Assembly: GCA_005406025.1 (NCBI GenBank)
Contig: BGZK01000225.1
Coordinates: 310,001 to 374,000, forward strand
Origin: Eumeta japonica
Taxonomy: Eukaryota; Arthropoda; Insecta; Lepidoptera; Psychidae
Direction: 5' to 3'
Length of the DNA stretch: 64,000 bases
Of the stretch, positions 24,425 to 38,009 are shown piece after piece. A program made the translations under genes and the position numbers. Within the stretch, counting starts at the first letter, position 1; every line of letters starts with the position of its first letter. A model generated the notes under the pieces. The model did not search any database and was not told where the DNA came from. It saw only the letters and a list, made by a program, of their open reading frames with translations.

Positions 24425-24784
24425 AGAGCGATACACATTTATTATATGTAATCAAAAATCTACAAATATTCCAAAAGTTCATTTTCGATGAAATATGTTT
24501 TTTATTGTCTATTGTCAGTATGTTAATAAAAATATAATGTAGTAACGCTAAAACGATAATGGTTTAGTTTACATATATGTATTATATTTAATTGTTTACA
24601 TGTATTCTATTATATTATAGGAATATGTTGAAATATACGCTCTAAATTTCCAAATTTAACTTGTAAATACTTGACAATCAATGAGTGGTTATATTCCTTT
24701 TGAAATAGAATTTCTTAGAAAATTGAAGTATTAATTATCTGAAAAATGTATTAAACCTCTGTCCATATAAAGGCCTGTTATCCA

Positions 24785-24785
24785 A

Positions 24786-24837
<52 letters not shown>

Positions 24838-25012
24838 CGAAATACCACTGACTCACCGACTGACTGACTGACTAAGTGACTCATCAGGAGATCTCCAAAA
24901 CTATAAGTCCGATTGGCTTGAAATATGGCATAGTTACTCTTCTATACAAAAAAAATAATTTTTCGTCATTTTATGTCTACACAGACGGAGCCGTGGGAAA
25001 GAGCTAGTACTT
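24785..25012 (+). repeat. Interspersed repeat with internal (AT)n microsatellite
   Basis: An (AT)n run (about 24788-24834) is followed by CACTGACTCACCGACTGACTGACTGACTAAGTGACTCATCAGGAG, then GTCCGATTGGCTTGAAATATGGCATAGTTACTC, then a decayed ACAGACGGAGCCGTGGGAAAGAGCTAGTA end. This order is typical of a lepidopteran microsatellite-associated repeat whose 3' end normally reads ACGAAGTCGCGGGC…AGCTAGTA. No coding sequence. Confidence 0.7.
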
Positions 25013-26440
25013 ATATAAAGGTAACGCTTGTACATCGATGCGATAGACTTAAAGAAGGATATTTAAACCTTAAGCCCGAAAAAAATTTTTTTTATGGTAA
25101 TATTTTTTTATGAAAAGAAGTGTAATAATAGTTTAATATTGAATAAAAATTCGTTTTCTTTCCTAAAAATTATAATTACACAAAGTAAGTTTTAACAATA
25201 AACAAGTCCAATTAACAATAGACCGGTTTGGCAACACGTCGCTAGATCTGTCATCGTACGGGTCTGCTATTAAAATAACTATGCTCGTAATGGACTCGCC
25301 GTAACTATCACGACTTATGTGACAGTAAAATACAGTAAATGGATCCAGTGGTGGGTCGTCGATCGATTTAAATTGATTATAGAACAAAAAATACAGTCGC
25401 GTGAAGATTTACCGCACGAATCGTTATGGCCAGTCGACGCTTCAACATAAAATCGATAAACATTATAAATAGTATCGATTCGCAGTAAGACACTGCGGCA
25501 TTAGTCCGCCTTGACACGTGACGCCTACAAACGGTCTCGTTTAATAACTTTAAAACAATATTCTCTTAAGTACAGTGAAGAGCGAAATATACTTAGCTAA
25601 TCGGTTACAAGCGTTTTCTACGAAGGCGTAGACCGCATAGACAGGCGGTTTTATAGAGTGTATATTTCATAAAGAGACACTCAAACCTGATGACGTAGAT
25701 TCATGTAGCTATATTGCTTTCGAGCACATTTTCGATTGATGGTTTTGGTCTTTAAGTGCTTCAAATAAAAATGTCCGCGTCTTTTCAAATCATTGAATAT
25801 TGATCGATTGATCTTGTTTGAAGTTAATAATCATTGTGATTATTAACTTCGGAGGAGCCAGCGTATTATCAAAAAAAACCTCCCAAAAACAATGTCGAAG
25901 ACGTACATGGGTCGAAATGATAGAGATAGTTCAGTTTAAAAAAGTTTTATTTAAAAAACTGTTGAGAGGTACCTATAGAGTCAATTAATTACATTATTCA
26001 TTGTGGAGTGAAAGATATATTGTATAAAGATTAATGTAGTTGATGTTTTCGGAGCAATATATTTGATCTTTTTTTCACTTTGTATGAGGAAACTTTCCAC
26101 ATAAAATGAAAGAAATATATGTTTTCAGTAGTAAAAATATATGTTACTCAGTACTGTTTAGTAGCTGTCAGATTGTAAATAGAATTTCAGCTTTGGACAA
26201 GCTGCAGAAACGTTTTGACGGTTATCACTCAATATTTAATAGATATTTAACCGACACTCAACGTTCAAAAACTTAAGACTTAGTCTATCTTTAATTGGTT
26301 ACTGCTTGTATAAATAAAAGTTTCTTTTTAGTAGATTTCATAAAAATCTAACTATTGTATTTGTCCTCATGACGCAACTTTTGAAAAATTTTGCTGTTTT
26401 CCGACTTAACTCAACGAGCTGAGTTAGAAAATACATATGG
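25013..26440. other. Non-coding stretch
   Basis: AT-rich with a slightly GC-richer part at 25230-25660. A 14-bp perfect hairpin (GAAGTTAATAATCA, loop TTG) sits at 25820-25850. Nothing else was recognised. Confidence 0.4.
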
Positions 26441-26655
26441 TTCAAAAGTTTGTATATGTATGTATAAACATACATACATACGATATAACGAGGGGCTTGT
26501 CAGTACGATAGCGACTACAATTCTTTAGAGATCTTAATGAAACTCAACATACATGTTCTATGAACGATTACAAAGGTCGAGTTCAAAGGTTTGAGCCAAA
26601 TCGGTCAACGTCAACTAGTTTAGGAATTACAGCATTTTAGAATTTTGAAAATCAG
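26440..26655 (+). repeat. Interspersed repeat fragment
   Basis: A CATACATACATACGATATAACGAGG start is followed by GATCTTAATGAAACTCAACATACATGTTCTATGAACGATTAC and AGCCAAATCGGTCAACGTC…ACAGCATTTTAGAATTTTGAAAA. I recognise this order of phrases from a common lepidopteran repeat. Non-coding. Confidence 0.5.
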
Positions 26656-26944
26656 TAAATTTCGTATTTCATTTCTTTTTATTTTTATATATCATATGAA
26701 TTACATATGAAAATAAAATGTAATCTACTTCAATTTCGGCTGCCGAATGGCCTTTTTTTTTAGTTGAGAGATTATTATTTTTTTGTGGATGATGACGTTA
26801 TCTCGCTGTTGTGACCATGTCACATGATAAAATGAAACACAAAAATACAAAAATATTGATTACTTCCTTTAAACAGTGCTTATTATTATTATACAATCAC
26901 GACCATTTCTCAGAAGTTTAGGTTAGATTAAATCTAGATTTATT

Positions 26945-27232
26945 ATAGAAATCTATAGTCTCTGATACAGATTTCTACATGGTACGATCTTTGTATATTT
27001 TGAATATCTCTCTTGCTTTACCGACATCTGTCACTGACTGTTTTCATACAAGGTCGGGCGCATAAAATTTGGCCCTTTTTTAATACGCCACCAATATGGT
27101 TTGCATAGAATTTTCTAGGGCGATTATGGCCGACCTTTCATCCAACACATTCGTCCTATAGATTTTTTTTTGTGAGTCTACTTTCATTCATCCTTTCCAG
27201 GTGGCCTAACCACCGTAATAGATTTTCTACTC
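26945..27232 (-). pseudogene. LINE (RTE-like) polyprotein C-terminus, broken
   Basis: Read on the minus strand, the sequence gives LLRWLGHLERMNESRLTKK (27230 downwards). After a frameshift and a stop it continues RKFYANHIGGVLKKGQIL (about 27117-27064), then a decayed ACMK…-type tail. These are the conserved C-terminal blocks found after the reverse transcriptase in many arthropod LINE polyproteins (RWLGH.ERM, GRPRK.Y.D.IG.VLKKGQ). The upstream reverse transcriptase is absent, so this is a fragment. Comparable debris lies at 53.5 and 55.0 kb. Confidence 0.7.
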
Positions 27233-27693
27233 TAGACACTTAAATAGTTTATAGTTAATTTTAAGAATACAAAATTGAATCAAACAGCTCTGTAATATCA
27301 GTCTGTTTATCACGCAATTTTTTTCCGGTTTATGAATGTTAAAACTCTTCCAAGAACTGGTGCTTAAATACCCACAAATGTACAAATGTATGGTTCTAGG
27401 CAGGTACCAAATAAACGAGAGAGAAATAAAAAACAATATATGTGAATGTTATATGAATATTGTATTATTGGTCTATAATGTTTATAAAATTATCTACTAC
27501 AAAATGTCGTTGAAATTTATAAAGAGATGTAGGCCCATACGATGGAATTTGAACAGAAGTAATTTTATATCGTACCGACATTCGTCTTTTCAGAACTTTC
27601 AACAATATTTGGTATCAATATTTATTCGTGTTTTTGATGTTTTATTAGCTTTTTTTTTTAACGAGAACGACACATCCTATTGATGCTAACTCT

Positions 27694-27865
27694 ATACTAA
27701 ATAATTGTACTAAACAATTATACTAAATAATTGTACTAAGCAATTATACTAAATAATTGTACTAAACAATTATACTAAATAATTGTACTAAACAATTATA
27801 CTAAATAATTGTACTAAACAATTATACTAAATAATTGTACTAAACAATTATACTAAATAATTGTT
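27694..27865. repeat. 26-bp tandem array with internal dyad
   Basis: About 6.5 nearly identical copies of ACTAAACAATTATACTAAATAATTGT. Each unit contains ATAATTGT-ACTAA-ACAATTAT, an inverted repeat, so the array could extrude serial cruciforms. Only one substitution (AAGCAATT for AAACAATT, near 27740) is seen, which indicates recent expansion. It directly follows a 115-codon AT-rich open frame (27336-27683) that I do not regard as a gene. Confidence 0.95.
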
Positions 27866-28089
27866 ATCAGAAATAATGTCAAATTATTTGATGGTCGAAT
27901 TTTATTGTTATCCTAATAATTATATCTGAGGTATATTGCTCCTGAAACGACATCAATAAGCATGAGGTCAATAGAGCATGTAAAATCGGATGTAAAATTG
28001 ATTAAATTGTTTTTTATTAGAATGAATTCAAATGTCGATACGGAATGCCATTTTAGAAAGGAGGGTCGTATTTAACAATTTTTCCAATA

Positions 28090-28580
28090 TAGCTTTCTAT
28101 ACGGCGCGGCGGTGACTGTACACAGGTAGAGCGGCCGGCCGCGCCGGCGCCGGCCGACACAATCGCTCTCGAGTACGGTAGCGAGTTAACGAACTCCATA
28201 CAAAAATACGTATGCAAATATAAATCATGCAGCTACAATGAAGCATTCAATCGATGTCTAAGCCGCCTGCGATGTTATATCACAATGGCAGGTAAAAAAA
28301 TCGATTCTCATTATCGTGAGCGAGGGGCCTTACGACTCCGTCCACTTAATATGCGTGAGAATATTTTGCGTGTTTCGGATTAATACCTTCGAACGACACC
28401 ACAGGTTGCTTTCGTCGAATACGCGCCGTGGCCGGGACGATGAGATTCGTCGATTCATCGATACACGCTGGGACCGGTTGAGCTCGAGCCCGATAACTTT
28501 TGCAGTTTACGACTCTCGTTTTAGACGTGATATGAAAGCACATAAATTGGCCATAAATTGAGTTGATTGCCTTTAGATGC
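28090..28580. promoter_or_regulatory. GC-rich island
   Basis: A very CpG-rich core (AGCGGCCGGCCGCGCCGGCGCCGGCCG, about 28130-28156) is followed by a GC-balanced block to 28580. Two opposite open frames of about 80 codons (28316-28561 plus, 28346-28582 minus) overlap almost completely, which suggests composition rather than coding. Possible promoter or enhancer. A GGCAG|GTAAAA donor-like site lies at 28291, so a short non-coding exon cannot be excluded. Confidence 0.32.
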
Positions 28581-29761
28581 ACTATCGCGTGACAGATTCA
28601 CAATCTCGTGTACTGTTCCATTTTGAAGATTTATAGTAATCGGCCATAAGTTTTAGATTTTTAATGTTATTTTTTTTATATACATGCAGGTACCTATATA
28701 AATGTATTTTCATTACGCATGTAATTTTATTATCTTTTAAATGAACCAAAAAAATTATTATGTTCACATTAAAGTCGAATATTATATATAATCTACTTTT
28801 TTATATAAAGTAATCAGACTACACTTTTCTCTTCACATTTTACAGTTCTACCCGGGAGTCCACGGGCGGAACTCAATAATTTACGATATGATTCTGTAAT
28901 TATATTATTTCATATATCTAGAAATTATTAATTATTAATTAATAATTTATATATTTAGAAATAGTCGGTAGCAACACCGATTTAATTTAAGGATACTGGA
29001 AAACCGTAGGAAACCTCCATTATACATATTTACGTTATATAACTACATGTTTTGAAGTTCAATATTAAATGGAGGTAATCAACTTTTTCAAACAACAGAT
29101 AAAAATCGTAAAACATCCGGTACAGAGATCCCCTTTAATTTTTTTTTGCTTTAATGGTAACCCTCAAACGGATTCACTTTCTACAAAGTCTCTAGGCAGG
29201 TGTTTTAGGGCCCAGGTGAGATCCGACGCGAAATGAAAGGGTTAAACTGACAATAGCCGTAGCCGAAAAAAAAAATACATCTTCAAACATCCTTTTGTTA
29301 GAAGTCTCAGGTGACCTTATTGTATGAGGGGTTTTTTTTTTCTCAGATCGAGCCCTTTCGCCCTTGAATGGGTGAAAGTGATTTTTTCTCTGCAGATATT
29401 CAAGGGTCGATGTAGTACGACCGGCCAGTGCCATTTGAACTTTCGAGCACGAATGTCTACAATTTTAACTAGAACTTTTCTAAAAACGGCGAACGCAAAA
29501 AGTGATGGCTTTTTCATTCAAATTAGGATTAACCACACAAACGTTCTTGTAAAAGTGATTAGTTAACAATTCTGTATACAAGTGAGTTGTGAAGAGAATT
29601 CAATACGTCACGAATGAAAGAACAATCAGATACAGATCGGATTTGGAAGACTAAAAATCTAAGTAGGACCGTTATTAAAACTTAGTTAATCATATTTTTG
29701 ACTTCGATAACAACCTTAAGGTAAGCACTTCTACTTTTCTATGGAAATAGAATATATTAAC
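28581..29761. other. Non-coding stretch
   Basis: AT-rich. A GC-balanced part at 29190-29470 carries overlapping short open frames on both strands with no similarity I recognise. Confidence 0.4.
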
Positions 29762-30190
29762 AGTACTAATATATTAGCTTTCGCCCGCTGCTCCGCCCGG
29801 TCGCGTGGATATACGAGTAGAACGACTACTTATTTTTTTTCATATCGACTGATGACGCTGTGTGCACGTCCCGTTTGCATCTAAACCTTTAAACGTGTAA
29901 TTTCAAACCATAGTCATGAAATTTCTAAAATAATTTTCACTTAGAGTTCCTATTTAAGAAAGTTTTGGATGTAATTCGGCTTCTAGACGATAAAACATGG
30001 TCTACTTTTAAGTTAGACTTCCAGAAACATACGTGTGAAAACCGTATTCCGGTTCGTGCAATAGTTTTTGCATTATATGCAAGCAAATGAACTTACAGAC
30101 TGACAGATAAAAATTATAATAATGATTATTTTGGCATTTACTACACCTACAAAACCTCCCAAATTAGTTTTTTCATAAACTTTTTCTAAG
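29762..30190 (+). repeat. Interspersed repeat with CCCGCTGCTCCGCCC 5' end
   Basis: Starts TTAGCTTTCGCCCGCTGCTCCGCCCGGTCGCGTGG, the 5' signature of a common lepidopteran repeat (typically GCCCGCGGCTCCGCCCGCGT). It ends with CGTATTCCGGTTCGTGCAATAGTTTTTGCATTATATGCAAGCAAATG…CAGACTGACAGATAAAAATTATAATAATGATTATTTTGGC. Near full length, non-coding. Confidence 0.7.
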
Positions 30191-30564
30191 TACAAATATG
30201 GAGCCGTTACAGTTTCATTATTTGTATTAGATTACTGAAATTCTTAGCATATTGTAGTATATTATTACTAATTATTTTTTAATAATTTTGCTCATTTTTT
30301 TATTTATTTTAATTCCATATATAGAGAATGAAAAAAAAGACATTTTATCATAGATAAAAAAAAATATTTACTAAAAATGTTACATGTAACATAGACATTA
30401 TTGAACATGAAGTGGACAAAAATTAAACTACTATCATAGAATGTTTCTATTGAACTTGTACTAAAGCCTACGTTATCGTTGATATCACGTAAGACGCTCA
30501 AATAGAGAGAAATTTCTAAGGAATTGATAGGTTTTCACAATATTAAAGGGAAATACGTTAGGTT
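30191..30564. other. AT-rich non-coding stretch
   Basis: Low-complexity AT sequence with a 65-codon minus-strand open frame of no recognisable similarity. Nothing annotatable. Confidence 0.4.
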
Positions 30565-30790
30565 TTAGGGTATACGGGGCGCGTGGACGGTCTGTTCTTA
30601 GCTTCACGGTTGTCAAGCAATGGGATCTTCTCCCAGATTAATCGTCTCCCGCTGATTGAATTGCTTCACGTTGGTATAGTGTGGGCTGGGCGCTGCTAAC
30701 GGTTGTCATCGCCGATGGGACGGCATCCCGAACCGACAGCTTAACTTGCCTTACTTAACGAGGCACGGAACGAGTCCTTTAATTTGACTC
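30565..30790. promoter_or_regulatory. GC-rich island
   Basis: A block of GC-balanced sequence (GGGGCGCGTGGACGGTCTG…GGGCTGGGCGCTGCTAACGG…GACGGCATCCCGAACCGACAG) that includes CAGATTAATCG and GCTGATTGAATTG homeodomain-type cores. No open frame. Candidate enhancer, inferred. Confidence 0.28.
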
Positions 30791-31275
30791 AATTGAGAAC
30801 CTTTTCGTAATCGAGTAACAACTCCCATGAGCAAATTATTATGTGAAAATACACTTCTCAAAGTTATCTATGACCACGGAGTTAAAACCGCTCGGGGTGC
30901 AAATATTTACTTAAAAGAAAAAAAGAAACAGACAAGGTAATCGCATCTAGACTTTCCATTAACATAATAAAATATAAACTACTGTATGTTCTTCAGTTGT
31001 ATTATATATTGTCCAATTAAGGCTAGCGGTGTACTTTTAATTAAATATTAGTGATATAAAACTACTAAAATGCGGTTTCAACTTTGTACCGGCGCACCTT
31101 TGACGCAGGTGGCTCGCTCTGAAACAAAAACTATTGTCAGTCGTTCGCTGCGTGCCGCAGTAGAGTTAGAAACAGTAGATGGGGTCAAATTAATATGGAA
31201 AGATTTTATTAATGGAGGTTTTTTGGAGGCGATTGCTTTCAAACGTGATATATACGAATTTAAATATTTCCGTTG

Positions 31276-31380
31276 CAACTATTCCGGGGTTCTGTATCGT
31301 AAGATCGCCTACGAGACCCTGATATTTAGTCTACGCCTTCTGTCCGTCGGTCCATTCATTTGTCTGTTAATTTTTAATTA
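31276..31380 (+). repeat. GGTTCCG-family repeat, 5'-end fragment
   Basis: TATTCCGGGGTTCTGTATCGTAAGATCG…CTGTCCGTCGGTCCATTTGTCTG corresponds to the first ~100 bases of the family seen at 16, 38 and 54 kb. The rest is missing. It accounts for the end of a 105-codon open frame (31070-31387) that is therefore not a gene. Confidence 0.5.
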
Positions 31381-34300
31381 TCAGTGAAACTTTTACAGAA
31401 CATGTATTAATATTATGTCTGATATACTAACAAATTAATAATAAGAATAAAAAATAAGGGATGAAAAGAACAAATATTTAACGGAGAGTCTTCGACATTG
31501 AAAAAAAAATATTTTCAATTTTGTTTTCAATACCATTACCATTACTAGTATGGATTTCATAACCAAAACCGCATTATAAATATGTTTAATTATTACAAAT
31601 AGTGCATCGATGTTGATGTAATTTCATTAGAGTAGGAAATATGTACACGTTTCTGAGTTTTGAACGTGATCTGACTTAAAATGTTTTAACATATTAGAGA
31701 CATATTCAACAATATTATAGGAAACATTAATACAAAAACACTGATCTAATTTGAATAAAACAATTTTCTAGATTCATATCTTGATTTACCTAACATCTAC
31801 ATGCAGAGATCACATTTTGTTATATAATGGAGAAATTGATGCACGAATTTTATTTTCATTATTAGCTATTTAAATTAAAGAAATTTAGATGGAAAATGTT
31901 TATAAATTTGATAAAAAAAATGAAAGGAAAATATGATAAAGAATAGATGTAAAGGTCGCATTATAAAAAACTGAATGGCACGGCCTGATTATAAAATAAC
32001 TTGGAATTAATTTTCTAAGATATTTCTAAAGACACATAATTACAACTTTTTGAATGGTATGAAATTTTAAGACAATTAAGTATGTACCTGTTCTAAATAG
32101 ATCATCTTTTTTCTTTAAATTAGTCTCTTTGTCTGCCTTTTTATGCGCTTATGACTCGAAAAACACTTGTCCAATTAACTTGACAGTTTTATAGTATAGA
32201 AATACGTAATTTGGATAGGTTTTGGTTTAAATATATTAGTTTTTGCTCACTGCTTCTCTCGTGTAAATGCAAAAAAAAATTTTTACTTTTTTATATCAGT
32301 CGGTTATAATTATCGGTTACAGTAATCCCCAAATGTCCAAGGGGGGATTAAGTTCAACTCCGAGATTGGATATAAGAATGGGAACGAAATTATTGTGTCT
32401 GGAAAAATTTGACGGGAATTGAATTAATAAGAGACAGAAAACAGAAATAGATAATTTATGTATCGAGAAAATGTCGATAAGTCGAATACTTTTAAATTTT
32501 AATTTTAACGCGTAAGCGAGGACAAGGACCTCCAGAATGAGTAAATTGTCTTATAAGCGCAGACGCCTAATTAAATAAGTATTGTCAATTTACTACTAAA
32601 TTGTAAAAACAACAATATTTGAGTAATTACTCATATAACAATAATCCTTTCAGAAATTAAATGCGAATACACCTATTAATATTATATCAATCTTGACAAA
32701 AGGCAATATATCCAGTTTTCTCAATAGCCGCCGCATCACAAGTTTAGAGCTACAAGTGATTGTCTGCTTTGTGAAGTAATGGTGATTATTAATTATTTAT
32801 TTATAATTATTTTTCAATCATTATTTTTCCGTTATAACTATTTCTATATTTACGTAACATCGCACTGCATGTAACACGACTAGGTAGTAAGAAACAATAC
32901 AAAAAGACGAGCGACATGTGCTACCACCCGCCGTGTAATACTCGTTTGTGTTACGTATAGACCGTAAAATTCTTTATTTAGCTATAGCTAAATGAGCTAA
33001 TTGAATCAAATGAATTACAAAAATATTTATTTGTAATACTATGGTTACATAAAATGTTACATAATATAATGTAATCATAGCATTGTACATAGAATTTAAT
33101 TTTAATTTATTCACAAACGGAAATTAGAATAGCAAGTGTTTTTGAAATTAATTTTAAAGAATTTTAATTTTGTTTTATTGCTTTATTGTCATAAATTTTA
33201 TTTCATTTTTCTCGGTATCTATGTCTAATATCAAAAAATTTTCTAGAATTATATATACAAAAATACAAATATTCAACATTTGGAAACGTATTTTTGAGTT
33301 TTGCTTCTAAATTAAGCATCCTCATGATTTATTTCATGGTGTTCTTCGGTCTGTACTAATCATTTTGTCAGATTATTTATATTGTGGGATGGATATTTTA
33401 CACCATTATAAATGTTTATAATACACCATGAAAATGTGAAATTAAATCAGAAAACAGAAGACCATCCCTTACATATGAAGGAGGGTGTAATTTTTTAGTT
33501 CGTATTGGCATGTACGTACCAGGATTTGTATTTGAGAATTGAATCCTTTTTAAATGCTTTCTCTGACCTATTAGGAATTTACCACAATTTTATAAAAAAT
33601 ATGTAAAATTTGTGTGATAATATTGCTATTTAATTTAATTCCCTATTAGCCTTTGATATCGTCATTTCTTAAAATTCTATATCGCCTTGATAATATTAAA
33701 GACTGGGTGGATATTAAGTCGACTAAGTTATTTCTGCAGGTGATTCCATTTTGAATTATTTTTACATTGAATCAAGTTGAATCAATATAATTATCACTTT
33801 GTGTTGGACATATAGAATAATTAATTTAATATTTAATTAAGTTCAGGCAGTTAAACAAATGTCTAGGCTATTTAGAAGAATTAAAGTGACGATTCGAAAG
33901 CCGCCATGTAATTTTTATAATGTAATGACATATAATTTTATCGAGGCAATCAGTTGTTGCTTAGTTCTATTAATAATTAAACAAACTAAAGTAGAACTGC
34001 TGTTAATAAATCAATTAAAAATATTGATTTTACTAGCAATTCGATGGAGTTATGTATAAAAAAAAGGTTTGAATTCAAATATTTTTATATATATTCATAT
34101 TAATTATTTAAACATTTAAAACCGAATAACGTTATTACATATCTCACTATTGTGTAAATCAAATAATTAAATTATTACCATACAAAACTCTTTGTTTAAA
34201 TTGTTTAGCCTTTTTGTTAAATGTTACAATGATCGATATGGCTAAGCTTGTATTATATATATATATTACTGATTTAGTAAACTGATTACAAATTTACAGT

Positions 34301-36040
34301 TGTGAAGTATGTGTCGTGTAAGGTAGTCTGATTAAAAGTAAAGTTTCGACTATTGACTACAATGAGCTTACATAAATCTTTTGATCAATAGTTAAAGCCG
34401 AGTGAATACAAACAAATTAGTATTAAACCTGCAGCATGCGTTAAGTATTTCCTTTTCTTGTTTTTTTGACTTAACAAAAATCATAGCGAACGATCTGAAT
34501 AATTTATTAACTGTAACAACTATTGAACTGGCGTTGTGACCGTTAGCGCTGAGTGCAGTAATAAAATTTGCATTTTAAATAAATAATTGCTGTACAATAT
34601 AATAAAATTAAAACGCACTCCGCGAGTTGTTTCGCCGTAGGGCGGCGGTGCCTATTATGGCCTTAAGAATTTATCAACGTACAACCCTTTCCTCTATTGT
34701 CCGTATTTGTATTATAAGCCATCGTGTACACTACAGAAACATTGAGCGAATGGAAGAGTTAAAATGTCTACAATTTTAATGTATTATTGCATTCGTATTA
34801 GACGAGATACTTCTGTTATAGCTATAATACTTCCGAATAGCAAGCTCTTGTGGACGGGTAAGAATAAATTTCGTTAAGCGTCGTAGCTGTTTTTTTTCTT
34901 GGTAGAATTGAAGATAACAATGCTTAGAGTTTTAATCTTTAAAGATGAAAACTCGACATTAATGTCGACATTAAAATGTTGAAATATACAAGTAAAGTAA
35001 ACGAAAGTTGCTTTGTCTTAGCATGTCATTTTGTTGTCGTTGTACAACTTTAAACTGATTTGTGTCTTAAGAGCAATACCTTATTATAAGTTTTTAAAAT
35101 ATAAGAATCGATTATTCTGTAAATCATTAAATGCATAGAATCCTTAAAATATGCCTATATTTACCACTGTTGCAAGATTTGTACAAGCATAGTTTCTACT
35201 GCATCTATTCATTTAAATTCGCAATGTACACTTTATGTTAAATATTGGACAAGCAAGACGGCATGACATATGTGTGTCGGTAGGTGTCATGTTAAAGGAC
35301 ATGTCACACAACCATAAAAGATATTATAACCTTGTCCATAGTGTAATCGTGCGCTAATAGGAACTTATTGTGTATTTATTATTGCATTCTCGAGTCGCTT
35401 CCTTACTGAGCTAACTAACTAATGAGGTAAAGACATGCTCACTTGTATGGCACACTCCAATTTGTTTATGTCGGTTTTGTTTACGTGACTATCGCTGTAA
35501 CAATGACGTACAGAAAGTATTTTTTGTGTGATTTATCCCGTATCAATATTAAATATGACTACAAAATATTCTTTTTGGTTATTTTTAAACGTACCATGAA
35601 GCACCATGGAATGCGTGTGCCTCAAAAGTTGCGATAGGCATATACACTTGGCGTGATTAATGGATTATATATCGCTTTAATTTCAAGACATAACCCATTA
35701 GTACTAATTTCCTAAGGGCCAGTCAATTTTTAAAACATTAAATACCTCTCCTACCATCACCGTTCAAGCTGACTTTTAATAAAAGATCACTTTTAAAAGC
35801 AATTTTGCCATATACATTCTCCATTTAGCGGTTGTAAAGGTGGACGTGGAACGTAAAATCTATTTTAAAAGTTAATATATATATTCACTTTTAATATATA
35901 TATATATATATAATAAGTCGAAGGTGGGCTACTTGTTCTTCGCATTTCATTTATTTAATATTCTCATATCCGATAGCACTAATAAATATTTACGGCTTTC
36001 TGGCGATAAGGTTTTGTTACATATTACCAAGATATAACTA
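31381..36040. other. Long AT-rich non-coding stretch
   Basis: Very AT-rich with short palindromes (for example CGACATTAATGTCG at 34954-34967 and ACTATGGTTACAT…ATGTAATCATAG near 33038-33080) and an (AT)n run near 35876-35912. Short open frames (33859-34059, 35443-35637) are unrecognised. No recognisable gene or repeat end. Confidence 0.4.
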
Positions 36041-36320
36041 TTTCCAAGCTAAGTGCGCCATGTTAGAGCGCTGGATAGGTTCGCTCACAACGACTCAAAT
36101 TAGTTTGATTTCCGTCTCAGCGTTTCTGTGATCCCGAAGGCACGTTAAGCACCTAGTTAGTCCCAAATGTCGGCACTTTACTAGCTAAGTTTAGTCAAAG
36201 GTCTTGCGACTGCTTGCGAGCATAAAACAGTAGGCTTGTTTCTCGTCTTGCACTCAAATACCTCTTTAGCGATTTCAGTTGGGGTTCCTCAACTAGGCGT
36301 TGAGGTGAAAGCTCTGCTTT
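36041..36320. other. GC-balanced patch
   Basis: A modest rise in GC (AGTGCGCCATGTTAGAGCGCTGGATAGG…CGTCTCAGCGTTTCTGTGATCCCGAAGGCACG) without an open frame. Possibly a weak conserved element. Confidence 0.2.
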
Positions 36321-38009
36321 GAAGTAGGATTTAGATAGCATCATTGTACGCTTTTCGGTTACGCATTATACGCTATGAACGTGTATTAAAACATCATTAA
36401 TGAGATTGGTCACAAAAAATTGTATTTGAAAGGCATATAATTCTTTTATATTTCGCCATATTGTAATCAAATATCGAGATTAGTGTAACATATATTTTAT
36501 TTTGTTCAAGAAAGTGCTACTGAGGCTGTTTTGTTTATAATCGTTCATTACAATGAAAACGAGTCTAAACCTAGCTTGTAAAACAGCATCATGCGAAACA
36601 GCTACATTTCAAACAATAAAATGTGGACTAAACAAACAAACAGCAACAAAACCGAAGCATAACTCAAGAACGGCGCCATTGTTAACAATACGCAGGAAGT
36701 ATTTCAATTTGCTGTGTATAGTTAACTAGCTATGTAGTTAATTAGCTTTGACATTAGACGACACTTATCATTAATTCATCAATGTTGCGGCAACAAATAT
36801 CACAGTCGGCACTAAATCACTGTTCCATTTATGCGCCGTACATTACAGTTTTTTTCACGATTTCCAATTCTTATATTAATTGAAAAAACAAAGCACAAAA
36901 AAGGACGCCCTAAAATTCAATTTCGTAATGAACAAAAGAACTTACTAAAATTCAATCCGTTATGTCTTTCTTTCAATGTGGAATTCAGAAAATCCATTTC
37001 GTTATTGCACGGAAATTGTTATCGATGATGTACGAACATCTTTTAATATTCCAACGGCTAGACGCGTCTTCTCGTCGGTGCCAAAATCGTAAACAGTCGC
37101 TCGCACGAGTCATAACGAAGTACGATGGAGCAAGACGAGGTATCGCGACTTGGCATCCGATGGCAATATCGAAAGATTCTTACAATGCAATCTTCTTATT
37201 GCAATACTATCAGTGTAAGTTTGATGGGAGTTATGCTACATGGGGCGGATTTCAATTTAGTTTGTGAACTTTAATTAAGACATTATTATTTATAAATATA
37301 AATTGGATTAAAGTAAGAAACCATGATATGGCGTTTAAAAAGGGCCAAACTTTAAATGCCCAAAACCGACTAGCTTGCATGTAACGATTGATGGATGTCG
37401 GTGAAGCAAGAGTTATATGCGAAGATCGTATAATGTGGAAATCTGTGGTCTCCGTTTACCGCTCAGAGAAATAACGGTGAGCTTATAAAATAATTGAAAT
37501 ACATAAAAAACCACTGCAATTTTATTCAAATCAAGGAGAAAGACGTGAGTTGTAATTTTTTTTTATCTTATACTGCATTTACTGTGAATGGGAACGGTAG
37601 CAACTTTGTCAACGCAATTACAAACATCACGAAAAAAATTTGTATTTTTCTGTAATTTGATTAAAATTATATCACGTAAAAATGAAATTTGTGTTTACTA
37701 TCAAAATAATCCAACAATCATTTTGGAATTTTTGTATACATCCCATTGCGACGATGAGCAATGAGCACGTCCAGTGCGATTAATTATTTCGCAATTTAGC
37801 GTCCTTGTTTGGTGACCTTTACATCTGTCGTAAATAAATAACTAGATAAAATACAATTAACGAGACAGAATGTTTTTCTTGCTGGTGGGTTGCTCATAGA
37901 GGTTTCTACAATACGATGAGTCCGAAGACATAGACAGGCGCGCAATATAAAAAAGGATCATACACGATTTCGAAAAATGATTTCATCGATAGAACCTTAT
38001 TTCCTTTTT
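36321..38009. other. Non-coding stretch
   Basis: A plus-strand open frame at 36962-37267 (101 codons) has no domain or similarity I recognise. The rest is AT-rich with no features. Confidence 0.4.

Noticed and set aside
27336..27683. 115-codon plus-strand open frame
   Set aside because: AT-rich, no domain, hydrophobic low-complexity tail, and it runs up to the 26-bp array. Length is within chance for this composition over 64 kb.
31070..31387. 105-codon plus-strand open frame
   Set aside because: Its 3' part is the 5' end of a GGTTCCG-family repeat.
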